Below, piece after piece: positions 16,767 through 23,791 of a stretch of 33,095 nucleotides of DNA. Under the pieces are notes generated by a model. It did no database searches, was not told where the DNA came from, and was given only the letters and a program-made list of their open reading frames with translations. The translations under genes were made by a program, and so were the position numbers. Every line of letters starts with the position of its first letter. The stretch's first letter is position 1. This stretch comes from an uncultured Roseicyclus sp. (GTDB lineage Bacteria > Pseudomonadota > Alphaproteobacteria > Rhodobacterales > Rhodobacteraceae). The stretch spans positions 1 to 33,095 of the forward strand of contig NZ_CALAHQ010000013.1 in the NCBI RefSeq assembly GCF_937892565.1, in the 5' to 3' direction.

Positions 16767-17912
16767 TCAGCCCGGTGTTGCCAGCCGATCCGACAGCTCG
16801 TCAAGGCGCGTCACGCCCATCTGGGCCATGTTGCTGGTCATGTCCTTGACCAACACATCATGCCAATGCGCGGGCCCCGCTTGGCCCAGCGCGCCCAAGG
16901 CGTAATGCCACGCCCGGCCCATCATCACGAAATGCGCCCCCAGCGCCAGCGCCCGCAAGATGTCGAGCCCCCCCTCGATCCCGCTGTCGAAGATCAGCGG
17001 CAAGGTTGTGGCACCGCGCACCGCGCGCAGCGCATCAAGGCTGGCGGGCGATCCGTCAAACTGCCGCCCAGCATGATTAGAGACCCAGATCGCATCCACC
17101 CCCATGGTCTGAGCGCGCGCGGCGACATCTGCCTCCATCACGCCTTTCAAGATCAAATGACCCTGCCAAGCGTCCCGCAAGGCGGCCACATAATCCCAAT
17201 CCGGGGCCGCGCGCAGCAAATAGCCCACATGCGCGGTCGAGGGCAGGGGGCCGGTCTTTTTCTGATCGGCGTAGCTGTCCATCAGCTTCATTCTGGGCAT
17301 GCCCGTGGCCTGAATGCCAAGCGCCCAGACCGGGCAGCGCGCGACCTGTGCCAACAGGCGCGGCGTCAGGCGGGGGGGTTGGACCAAACCGCCGCGCGTT
17401 TGCCGCTCGCGCCGCGATGCGGCCGGCACATCGACCGTCAACACCAGCGTGTGAAATCCCGCCCCCTTGGCGCGTGCCAGCATGTCGTCGCGGATCTTGG
17501 TGTCGCGCGGCGGATACATCTGGAACCAGCCCTGATCGCCGATGGAACCGGCCATGTCTTCCGGGGTGCGGGTGGCGACGGTCGACAGCCCATAAGGGAT
17601 GCCCGCTTTTGCCGCGTGCCGCGCCAGCATGCGTTCCGCATCGGGCCAGATCAACCCTGACATGCCCAGGGGTGCGATGCCGAAGGGCACGGGATAATCG
17701 CGCCCCAGAAACCGCGTGGACAGATCGGCCACGATCTCGCCCCTCAAGGCTGCGGGGTGAAACAGCACCGCATCCAGCGCAGCGCGATTGCGCTGGGTCA
17801 CGGTTTCGTTGCCGGTCGCGCTGTCAAGATATTCCCATACGAAATGCGGGATGCGCGCGCGCGCACGGGATTTCAGATCGGAGAGGGCGGGGTATGTCGA
17901 ATGCATGTCCAT
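16767..17912 (-). CDS. lldD: FMN-dependent L-lactate dehydrogenase / alpha-hydroxy-acid oxidase
   Basis: The 381 aa protein belongs to the FMN-dependent alpha-hydroxy-acid dehydrogenase family, which oxidises L-lactate or related acids; LldD-type enzymes pass electrons to the respiratory chain. The FMN-site strand PVPFGIAPLGMSGLIWPDAE is at 74-93. Active-site residues are in place: Tyr133 (FQMYPPRD), Asp161 (LVLTVD), Lys256 (LILKGV) and His280 in SNHAGRQFDG. The motif is usually HGGR, so Ala replaces one Gly. ATG 17912 or 17906 are both possible. Substrate is inferred from family: lactate is most likely, mandelate or glycolate possible. Its neighbour pyc would use the pyruvate formed. Confidence 0.87.
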   Translation of the reverse strand: MDMHSTYPALSDLKSRARARIPHFVWEYLDSATGNETVTQRNRAALDAVLFHPAALRGEIVADLSTRFLGRDYPVPFGIAPLGMSGLIWPDAERMLARHAAKAGIPYGLSTVATRTPEDMAGSIGDQGWFQMYPPRDTKIRDDMLARAKGAGFHTLVLTVDVPAASRRERQTRGGLVQPPRLTPRLLAQVARCPVWALGIQATGMPRMKLMDSYADQKKTGPLPSTAHVGYLLRAAPDWDYVAALRDAWQGHLILKGVMEADVAARAQTMGVDAIWVSNHAGRQFDGSPASLDALRAVRGATTLPLIFDSGIEGGLDILRALALGAHFVMMGRAWHYALGALGQAGPAHWHDVLVKDMTSNMAQMGVTRLDELSDRLATPG

Positions 17913-18036
17913 GGCGCAGACACAAGCGCGGCGCGTGGGCATTGTCCAGAGCTTGCGACAATGCCAAAAGATCGCGCCCGTCCCTTCATCTTTCCCAAAC
18001 TACGCCTGCGCGCCGCCCTCCCCGGGGAAGAAATGG

Positions 18037-18051
18037 GAACATTATACGAAC
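18037..18051 (+). promoter_or_regulatory. LexA box GAAC-N7-GAAC upstream of uvrD
   Basis: GAAC (18037-18040), seven bases ATTATAC and GAAC (18048-18051) match the alphaproteobacterial LexA site (GTTC-N7-GTTC on the other strand). It lies 41 bases before the uvrD start and overlaps a -10-like ATTATA. Repression by LexA and induction in the SOS response are the likely consequence. Confidence 0.75.
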
Positions 18052-18092
18052 AAAGCTTTAAAGCCGCCCCGATCCGCACTATCGTGCCGCCC

Positions 18093-20540
18093 ATGAGCAG
18101 TTTCGATGATTCAGACGCCTTCGAGGCGGCCTCCCGTTCCTTGTCGGCGCGCGCCATGGCGGCGCGGCCCATGCCGTACCTGGATGGGTTGAACCCCGCC
18201 CAACGTGCCGCGGTCGAGGCGCTGAAAGGCCCGGTCTTGATGCTGGCGGGGGCCGGTACGGGAAAAACCCGGGCCTTGACCGCGCGCATTGCCCATCTTC
18301 TGGTGACGGGCACAGCACAGCCCAATGAAATCCTTGCCGTGACCTTTACCAACAAGGCCGCGCGCGAAATGAAGCTGCGGGTGGCCAGCCTGTTGGGCCA
18401 GCCTGCCGAGGGGATGCCATGGCTTGGCACGTTTCATGCGATCTGCGCCAAGCTGCTCCGCCGACATGCGGAGCTGGTGGGGCTGAAATCCAACTTCACG
18501 ATTCTCGATACCGACGATCAGCTGCGGCTGATGAAACAACTGATCATCGCCGATAACATCGACGAAAAGCGCTGGCCTGCCCGCCAACTTGCGGGCCTGA
18601 TCGATGCCTGGAAAAACCGGGCGTTGACCCCCGACAAGCTTCCGGCCGCCGAGGCGGGCGCCTTCAACCGGCGCGGGCCTGCGCTTTACGGGCAATACCA
18701 GACCCGCCTGCGTGAACTGAACGCCGTCGATTTCGGCGATCTTCTGGTGCATATGATCACCATTTTTCAGGCCCATCCCGATCTGCTGGGCCAATATCAG
18801 CGCTGGTTCCGCTTCATTTTGGTTGATGAATACCAAGATACCAACATCGCCCAGTATCTTTGGCTCAGGTTGCTGGCGCAGGGGCATTCCAACATCTGCG
18901 TCGTGGGCGACGACGATCAGTCGATCTATGGCTGGCGCGGGGCCGAGGTGGGCAACATCTTGCGCTTCGAGACGGATTTTCCCGGCGCGTCCGTGATCCG
19001 GCTGGAACAGAACTACCGCTCGACCGGCCATATTCTGGCGGCCGCATCGGCGGTGATCGCGGGCAATCAGGGGCGTTTGGGCAAAACGCTCTGGACGGAT
19101 GGCGAGGATGGCGAAAAGCTGCGCCTGATCGGCCATTGGGATGGCGAGGAAGAAGCCCGCTGGATCGGCGAAGAGATCGAGGCGATGGCCCGTGGCACCC
19201 GCGGCATGGCCCCGATCAGCCCCGATGGCATGGCGATCCTTGTGCGCGCCAGCCACCAGATGCGCGCGTTCGAAGATCGTTTTCTCACCATCGGTCTGCC
19301 CTACCGCGTCATCGGCGGCCCGCGCTTTTACGAGCGGATGGAGGTGCGCGATGCCATGGCCTATTTCCGCGTCGTGGTCAGCCCTGATGATGATCTGGCC
19401 TTTGAGCGGATTTTCAATACGCCCAAGCGCGGCTTGGGCGACAAGGCGCAGGCGCTGATCCGGAAACTGGCACGCAGCCATGGCATCAGCCTGATCGAAG
19501 GTGCCCGGCTTGCGGTCGACACGGGCGCGCTGGGCGGCAAGGCGGCCCGTGACCTCAAGGCGCTGGTCGACGGCATCGCGCGCTGGCGCGGGCTGATGCT
19601 GGGCGCGGCGATGTCGGGCCCGGGCATGGCCCCCGAGGATGACCTGCTGATCGAGGAGGATCATCCGATACCCAAGATCAGCCACATCGAACTGGCCGAG
19701 ATGATCTTGGACGAAAGCGGCTACACCGCGATGTGGCAGAACGACAAGACACCCGAGGCGCCGGGGCGGCTCGAGAACCTCAAGGAACTGGTCAAGGCGC
19801 TGGAATTGTTCGAGAACCTGCAAGGGTTCTTGGAACATGTCAGCTTGATCATGGACAATGAAAGCGACGAGTCCGAACCCAAGGTCACCTTGATGACGCT
19901 GCATGCTGCCAAGGGGCTGGAGTTTCCCGCCGTGTTTCTGCCCGGCTGGGAAGACGGGCTTTTCCCCTCGCAGCGTGCCATGGATGAAACCGGGATCAAG
20001 GGGCTCGAGGAAGAGCGCCGCTTGGCCTATGTCGGCATCACGCGGGCTGAACGTGTCTGCACGGTCAGCTTCGCGGGCAATCGCCGTGTCTATGGGCAAT
20101 GGCAAAGCCAGATGCCAAGCCGCTTCATCGATGAGTTGCCCGAAGATCATGTCGAGGTGCTGACGCCGCCGGGTCTGCATGGGCATGGCCGGATGGGGGC
20201 CACGGCCAGCCCCGTGGCGGGAATGATGCGCGGCTCTGACCTGCATCAGGCGGCGGCGCGGGCCGATGTCTACAATTCGCCGGGCTGGAAGCGGCTGCAA
20301 ACCAACACCGCCCGCCCGGGCCTGCGCCAGCCCGCCGAGGCGCGGCACATCACCATCGACGCTGAAGCGGTCAGCGCCTTTGCGCTGGGCGATCGGGTGT
20401 TTCACCAGAAATTCGGCTATGGGGCCGTGGTCTCGGTCGAGGGCGACAAGCTTGGCATCGCCTTTGACAAGGCGGGGGTCAAGCATGTGGTCGCGGGCTT
20501 TCTGGTCGCGGCCGACAGCGCGGACGATGTGCCGTTCTAG
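18093..20540 (+). CDS. uvrD: ATP-dependent DNA helicase UvrD/PcrA
   Basis: UvrD unwinds DNA 3' to 5' during nucleotide excision and mismatch repair. The 815 aa protein carries the superfamily 1 motifs in order: Q-motif LNPAQRAAVE, Walker A AGAGTGKT (52-59), Walker B VDEYQDTN, motif III GDDDQSIYGWRGA, motif IV EQNYRST, motif V TLHAAKGLEFPAVFLPGWED and motif VI EEERRLAYVGITRAE. A C-terminal Tudor-like domain (VFHQKFGYGAVVSVEGDKLG) is intact. The frame is open upstream, but ATG 18093 is preferred because the upstream part contains the LexA box. It ends 3 bases before the convergent LysE-family gene. Confidence 0.95.
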   Translation: MSSFDDSDAFEAASRSLSARAMAARPMPYLDGLNPAQRAAVEALKGPVLMLAGAGTGKTRALTARIAHLLVTGTAQPNEILAVTFTNKAAREMKLRVASLLGQPAEGMPWLGTFHAICAKLLRRHAELVGLKSNFTILDTDDQLRLMKQLIIADNIDEKRWPARQLAGLIDAWKNRALTPDKLPAAEAGAFNRRGPALYGQYQTRLRELNAVDFGDLLVHMITIFQAHPDLLGQYQRWFRFILVDEYQDTNIAQYLWLRLLAQGHSNICVVGDDDQSIYGWRGAEVGNILRFETDFPGASVIRLEQNYRSTGHILAAASAVIAGNQGRLGKTLWTDGEDGEKLRLIGHWDGEEEARWIGEEIEAMARGTRGMAPISPDGMAILVRASHQMRAFEDRFLTIGLPYRVIGGPRFYERMEVRDAMAYFRVVVSPDDDLAFERIFNTPKRGLGDKAQALIRKLARSHGISLIEGARLAVDTGALGGKAARDLKALVDGIARWRGLMLGAAMSGPGMAPEDDLLIEEDHPIPKISHIELAEMILDESGYTAMWQNDKTPEAPGRLENLKELVKALELFENLQGFLEHVSLIMDNESDESEPKVTLMTLHAAKGLEFPAVFLPGWEDGLFPSQRAMDETGIKGLEEERRLAYVGITRAERVCTVSFAGNRRVYGQWQSQMPSRFIDELPEDHVEVLTPPGLHGHGRMGATASPVAGMMRGSDLHQAAARADVYNSPGWKRLQTNTARPGLRQPAEARHITIDAEAVSAFALGDRVFHQKFGYGAVVSVEGDKLGIAFDKAGVKHVVAGFLVAADSADDVPF

Positions 20541-20543
20541 GGT

Positions 20544-21137
20544 CTATACCCCCAGCATCGGATAGAGCGAGGCCACCAGAAGCACCGCCATGGTGATGTT
20601 GAACGCCCTGAGCCGCCCCGGCCCGTGAAGCCAGCGCCGCAGCTGCGTGCCCATCGCGGCCCATGTCGCGACCGAGGGCAGATTGATCGCCGCAAAGATC
20701 ACGGCCACCACCACCGCGCCCCAAGGCCCGGCATCCGGGGCGAAATTGGTCTGGGCATAAATCGCCATGTACCACGCCTTGGGATTGACCCATTGAAACC
20801 CTGCTGCCTGCAAGAAGCCAAACGGGCGCCCCTTGGCCGGGCCGTCACCGGGTGGGGCGGCATGGGCGATTTTCCAGGCCAGCCACAAGAGATAGGCCGC
20901 ACTCACGGCCATCAGCGCCTGCCTGAGCCATGGCAGCGCCTCGAACAGCCCCAACAGACCCAATCCCACCAGTGCCACCATCACCGCATGCCCGATGGAA
21001 ATGCCCAGCATGTGCGGCACGGTGCGCCTGAGCCCGAAATTGGCCCCCGAGGCCAGAAGCATGATGTTGTTGGGCCCCGGTGTGATCGAGGTCGCAAAGG
21101 CGAACAGGGTCAGGGCAAGGAGGATGTCAGCAGTCAT
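20544..21137 (-). CDS. LysE/RhtB-family amino-acid exporter
   Basis: The 197 aa inner-membrane protein has about six hydrophobic segments and the LysE/RhtB hallmark near the N-terminus: ATSITPGPNNIMLLASGANF, followed by GLRRTVPHMLGISIGHAVMV. The mid-region GFQWVNPKAWYMAI is also typical. Members export amino acids or homoserine lactones; the substrate here is unknown. It is divergent from an Lrp/AsnC regulator with 72 bases between the starts, an arrangement often seen when the regulator senses the exported amino acid. No clear Shine-Dalgarno sequence precedes the ATG. Confidence 0.9.
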   Translation of the reverse strand: MTADILLALTLFAFATSITPGPNNIMLLASGANFGLRRTVPHMLGISIGHAVMVALVGLGLLGLFEALPWLRQALMAVSAAYLLWLAWKIAHAAPPGDGPAKGRPFGFLQAAGFQWVNPKAWYMAIYAQTNFAPDAGPWGAVVVAVIFAAINLPSVATWAAMGTQLRRWLHGPGRLRAFNITMAVLLVASLYPMLGV

Positions 21138-21139
21138 GG

Positions 21140-21209
21140 TGCAACAATGCGCGAGATGCGCCGCAATGAAATTGCATTTTCTTGTTCAAGCCATGATATC
21201 TTGCAACAA
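21140..21209. promoter_or_regulatory. Putative Lrp operator region between lysE-type and lrp-type genes
   Basis: The 72-base divergent gap is AT-richer than its surroundings. TGCAACAA occurs at both ends (21140-21147 and 21202-21209), and a perfect inverted repeat GCAAT-GAA-ATTGC lies between (21163-21175). Such repeats could be sites for the adjacent Lrp-type regulator, controlling both genes. This is inference from position. Confidence 0.45.
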
Positions 21210-21662
21210 ATGACCAGCATCGATCAAAAAGACCGCCAGATATTGCGCATCTTGTCCCATGAGGGGCGGATCAGCAATCTTGAGCTGGCCGAACGGGTGG
21301 CGCTAAGCCCATCGGCCTGTTCGCGCCGGGTGCAGGCGCTTGAGGCAGCGGGGGTGATCGCGGGCTATCGCGCCGTGCTGGCGCCTGACCAAATGGGGGT
21401 GGGGTTCACCGCCTATCTGACCGTGGGTCTGTCCGAACACACCAAGCGGGTGCAAGAGGCGTTCGAGCGCGCGATGCAGGCCGCGCCCGAGGTTCGCGAA
21501 TGCCACAACATCACCGGTGCGGTCGAATATCTGCTGCGCGTCGAGGTGACGGATCTGCGCGCCTACAAGCGGTTCCATACCGATATTCTGGGCGCGCTGC
21601 CACAGGTGGCAACGATCACGACCTATGTGGTGATGGGCTCGCCCAAGGATGAACGGGCCTAG
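21210..21662 (+). CDS. Lrp/AsnC-family transcriptional regulator
   Basis: The 150 aa protein starts MTSIDQKDRQILRILSHEGR, with a helix-turn-helix at about 20-48 (NLELAERVALSPSACSRRVQ). A C-terminal RAM ligand-binding domain follows (GFTAYLTVGLSEHTKRVQEA, EVRECHNITGAVEYLLRVEV). Length and layout are standard for the family. The longer frame upstream would run through the divergent lysE-type gene and is rejected. It probably controls that exporter in response to an amino acid. Confidence 0.93.
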   Translation: MTSIDQKDRQILRILSHEGRISNLELAERVALSPSACSRRVQALEAAGVIAGYRAVLAPDQMGVGFTAYLTVGLSEHTKRVQEAFERAMQAAPEVRECHNITGAVEYLLRVEVTDLRAYKRFHTDILGALPQVATITTYVVMGSPKDERA

Positions 21663-21784
21663 GGACGCTTTGGCCTGTCGGGCGGCAAAAACAGGCTGCG
21701 CCAGGGTTTGCCCGATGATGTGATGGCGCGCCCATCACCAGCACAAGGGGCGGCATGTTCACAAACGCCGCCGGTGATGTGACC

Positions 21785-21830
21785 AAAAAAAAGGGCGGCG
21801 GCGCCCAAGGGAGGAGAGGGTGCCGCCGCC
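21785..21830 (-). ncRNA. CcsR-like sRNA hairpin 6, with terminator T-run
   Basis: On the minus strand a 13 bp stem (one A-C mismatch; arms 21830-21818 and 21806-21794) holds the loop TCTCCTCCCTT. Eight T residues follow (21792-21785). The CTCCTCCC loop is complementary to Shine-Dalgarno sequences and is the mark of CcsR RNAs. Being last and followed by T8, it also serves as an intrinsic terminator of the whole unit. Confidence 0.85.
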
Positions 21831-21835
21831 AGCAA

Positions 21836-21862
21836 TCAGCGCCAAGGGAGGAGAGGCGCCAA
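21836..21862 (-). ncRNA. CcsR-like sRNA hairpin 5
   Basis: The minus strand pairs TTGGCGCC (21862-21855) with GGCGCTGA (21843-21836), including two G-U pairs. The loop TCTCCTCCCTT is identical to the loop of hairpin 6. The stem is the weakest of those with the full motif. Confidence 0.75.
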
Positions 21863-21871
21863 TCCGATGTC

Positions 21872-21890
21872 GCAAGGCCCGCGGCCTTGC
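21872..21890 (-). repeat. Perfect 8 bp hairpin inside the CcsR-like array, without the motif
   Basis: GCAAGGCC / GGCCTTGC with loop GCG on the minus strand, just after the T5 run that follows hairpin 4. It has no CTCC loop. It could act as a spacer or as an RNase E processing landmark between units. Confidence 0.6.
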
Positions 21891-21900
21891 AAAAATCCGT

Positions 21901-21936
21901 GGCGGCGGGGCCAAGGGAGGAGGAAGCCCCGCCGCC
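21901..21936 (-). ncRNA. CcsR-like sRNA hairpin 4
   Basis: An 11 bp perfect stem (GGCGGCGGGGC / GCCCCGCCGCC) carries a 14-base loop containing CTCCTCCC. Five bases later comes TTTTT (21895-21891), so this unit may also partly terminate transcription. Confidence 0.85.
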
Positions 21937-21944
21937 GGTCGTCA

Positions 21945-21977
21945 CGGTTCCCCCAAGGGAGGGAGGAGAGGGAACCG
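21945..21977 (-). ncRNA. CcsR-like sRNA hairpin 3
   Basis: An 8 bp perfect stem CGGTTCCC / GGGAACCG carries a 17-base loop with CTCCTCCCTCCC, an extended form of the motif. Confidence 0.85.
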
Positions 21978-22014
21978 ATCCGTCTGGCCCGTTTCCGGAC
22001 CGGGTAAAGGCGGA

Positions 22015-22040
22015 CCCATCCAGGGGAGGAGGGGGATGGA
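22015..22040 (-). ncRNA. CcsR-like sRNA hairpin 2
   Basis: A 6-7 bp stem CCATCC / GGATGG carries a 12-base loop with CCCTCCTCCCCT, holding the full CTCCTCCC. Confidence 0.75.
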
Positions 22041-22046
22041 CCCGCA

Positions 22047-22084
22047 AGCCGGGCGTTCCTACGGGAGGGAAGGTCTGCCGGGCT
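22047..22084 (-). ncRNA. Degenerate CcsR-like hairpin 1
   Basis: The closest unit to the DUF1127 gene. AGCC/GGCT, GGC/GCC and TTCC/GGAA pairs are broken by mismatches, and the loop is CTCCCGTA, with only half of the motif. It may be a decayed copy or a chance fold. Confidence 0.45.
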
Positions 22085-22130
22085 GTCTTGTATCGGGGCC
22101 CACAGGCCCCGCTGTCGCGTCAGGGCGGCG

Positions 22131-22358
22131 TCAGCCCTGTGTGCCATAGGCGGCCTGACGGGCCACGCTGGGCAGCATGCCGTCATGCAGCCCAAGATCA
22201 TCAAGCTCGCGCGGCGAGAGCGCTTGCAATTCCGTCAGCGTCTGGCGATAGACGCTGCGGGCGCGCCACGCATCGGCGAGATCCTTGCCGATCTCTGCCA
22301 GCCGATCGCCAAAACGCAGCCCCGTGGAGACAGAGCGGTTGCTCGAAACATATGCCAT
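22131..22358 (-). CDS. Small DUF1127 protein, CcaF1-like
   Basis: The 75 aa protein has the DUF1127 core at its C-terminal half: YRQTLTELQALSPRELDDLG followed by LHDGMLPSVARQA, rich in Arg and likely RNA-binding. In Rhodobacter sphaeroides the related CcaF1 protein is encoded just before the CcsR sRNAs on the same transcript and takes part in RNA processing; the same order is seen here. AAGGTG lies 8 bases before the ATG. In that species the unit is driven by RpoH-type stress sigma factors. Here I see only a weak candidate (TTGTGC, 15 bases, TTATGT at 22469-22443). The family call is strong; equivalence to CcaF1 is inferred from gene order. Confidence 0.88.
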   Translation of the reverse strand: MAYVSSNRSVSTGLRFGDRLAEIGKDLADAWRARSVYRQTLTELQALSPRELDDLGLHDGMLPSVARQAAYGTQG

Positions 22359-22514
22359 CTTGCTTCACCTTCATTGGTCGTCAGGGACGCGCCGCATTGC
22401 GCGTGGCTTGTTCGCCTTTGCGTGCCCCAACCTTGAACTCGAACATAAGCGAATGCTGCGAATGCACAATGAACGAACGATCAATGCTGCCTTGCAGCAA
22501 ATGCATGGCTGGGC

Positions 22515-23741
22515 ATGACGTTGCGGCAGCGTCCTCTTGACATAACGGCTCTGGCTGGCGGGGCCTTTCGCGACCGCCAGTTCCGCCTCTTTTTCCTTGG
22601 GCTCTTCTTCGTGGTACAGGCGATCTGGGTGCAGCGCGTCACCATCGGCTGGCTGGCATGGGAACGCACCGGGTCGGTGGGCTTCGTGGGGTTGGTGGCG
22701 GGCTTGAGCCTTGCGCCGGCGCTGGTTATGGGCCCGCTGTTCGGGGTAATGACTGACCGGGTCGATATCCGCCGCGCGTCCTTCATCACCAATCTTTCCA
22801 TGGCCGTCGTTCTGGCCGCACTGGCGCTGAGCTTGCCGTTCAGCGGCTCATGGGTGCTGGTTGTGGCGGCATTTGCCATTGGGGTGATTTCATCGGCGCA
22901 TCATCCGGTGCGGATGTCCTTGGGCCCCCGTCTGGTGCCGGCGAACATGGTGCAGCATGTGGTCAGCGTGGCTGCGCTCAACTTCAACCTGGCGCGGCTT
23001 GTGGCGCCAATCATCGCGGGTGGCGTCATCGCCACAGCGGGGGCGGGGGTGGCGCTGTGGATGTCGGTTCTGTCCTATGTGCCGATGCTGCTGGTTTTGC
23101 CGCGCCTGACGCCCCGCGCCCTGCCACAGCGCCCGCCCGCATCCGTTTGGGCCGATCTGCGCGAAGGGTTTCGCTATGCGATGGCCGCGCCGCTGGTGCG
23201 GCTGGCCCTGGTGTTCACGCTGCTCTTTTCCACGGTGGTGCGCGGCGCGCTCGAGGTGTTGCCGGTGCTGGCTGATGGCGCCTTTGGGCGCGGTGCCGCC
23301 GGGCTGGGGGTATTGACGGCTGCGGCCGGGGCGGGGGCGATTTCGTCGGCCTTGCTCAAGGCCTCGGGCGTGGGGGCGGCGGGGGCCAGCATTCCGCCGG
23401 TGGTGCTTTGGGCCGCGATGCTGGGGCAGGGGGCCGTCATCGCCATGGGGCTTGCCCCGGGCTGGTATGTGGCGATTGCGGCAACGGCGCTGGCGGGGTT
23501 TTGTGCCACATGGGTCGGCGTTTCGATGCAATCGGCCATTCAGACCGACCTGCCCGACGGCTATCGCGGCCGGGTGATGAGCCTTTGGGTGGTGGCGGGT
23601 TTTGGCGCCGTGGCCTTGGGCGCCTTTGCGATCGGGGGCTTGGGCGAATGGCTGGGCATCGGGCCCGCGCTGGCGCTGGCCGGTGTGCTGGGCATCGTGG
23701 TGCAGGGCGCCGTCATTCTGGGGGTGCAAGCGCGGCGCTGA
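22515..23741 (+). CDS. MFS transporter (EntS-like)
   Basis: The 408 aa protein has about twelve hydrophobic segments and major facilitator signatures: PLFGVMTDRVDIRRASFITN after the second segment, and DLPDGYRGRVMSLWVVAGFG in the second half, which is typical of the enterobactin-exporter-like (MFS_3) group. The substrate is unknown. It is divergent from the DUF1127 gene, with 156 bases between. The Shine-Dalgarno sequence is weak. It ends 50 bases before mrp, so the two may share a transcript. Confidence 0.87.
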   Translation: MTLRQRPLDITALAGGAFRDRQFRLFFLGLFFVVQAIWVQRVTIGWLAWERTGSVGFVGLVAGLSLAPALVMGPLFGVMTDRVDIRRASFITNLSMAVVLAALALSLPFSGSWVLVVAAFAIGVISSAHHPVRMSLGPRLVPANMVQHVVSVAALNFNLARLVAPIIAGGVIATAGAGVALWMSVLSYVPMLLVLPRLTPRALPQRPPASVWADLREGFRYAMAAPLVRLALVFTLLFSTVVRGALEVLPVLADGAFGRGAAGLGVLTAAAGAGAISSALLKASGVGAAGASIPPVVLWAAMLGQGAVIAMGLAPGWYVAIAATALAGFCATWVGVSMQSAIQTDLPDGYRGRVMSLWVVAGFGAVALGAFAIGGLGEWLGIGPALALAGVLGIVVQGAVILGVQARR

Positions 23742-23791
23742 CGGCCTATGTCAACGCGCAAGACCGCCCCACAATCAGGACAGCACAGATC

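Noticed and set aside
16296..16905. Open frames of 146 and 176 codons in the pyc-lldD gap
   Set aside because: No family resemblance, low-complexity Arg/Ala/Pro composition, and no good ribosome site.
18111..20486. 791-codon open frame opposite uvrD
   Set aside because: Composition typical of antisense reading of a GC-rich gene; the plus strand encodes a complete UvrD.
21785..22084. Plus-strand reading as a CsrB-like decoy RNA with GGA in the loops
   Set aside because: GGAGGAG loops would suit CsrA binding, but the T8 run, the T5 run and the DUF1127 gene all place the transcript on the minus strand.
21785..22084. CRISPR array
   Set aside because: Only the short loop motif repeats; stems and spacing vary, and no cas gene is near.
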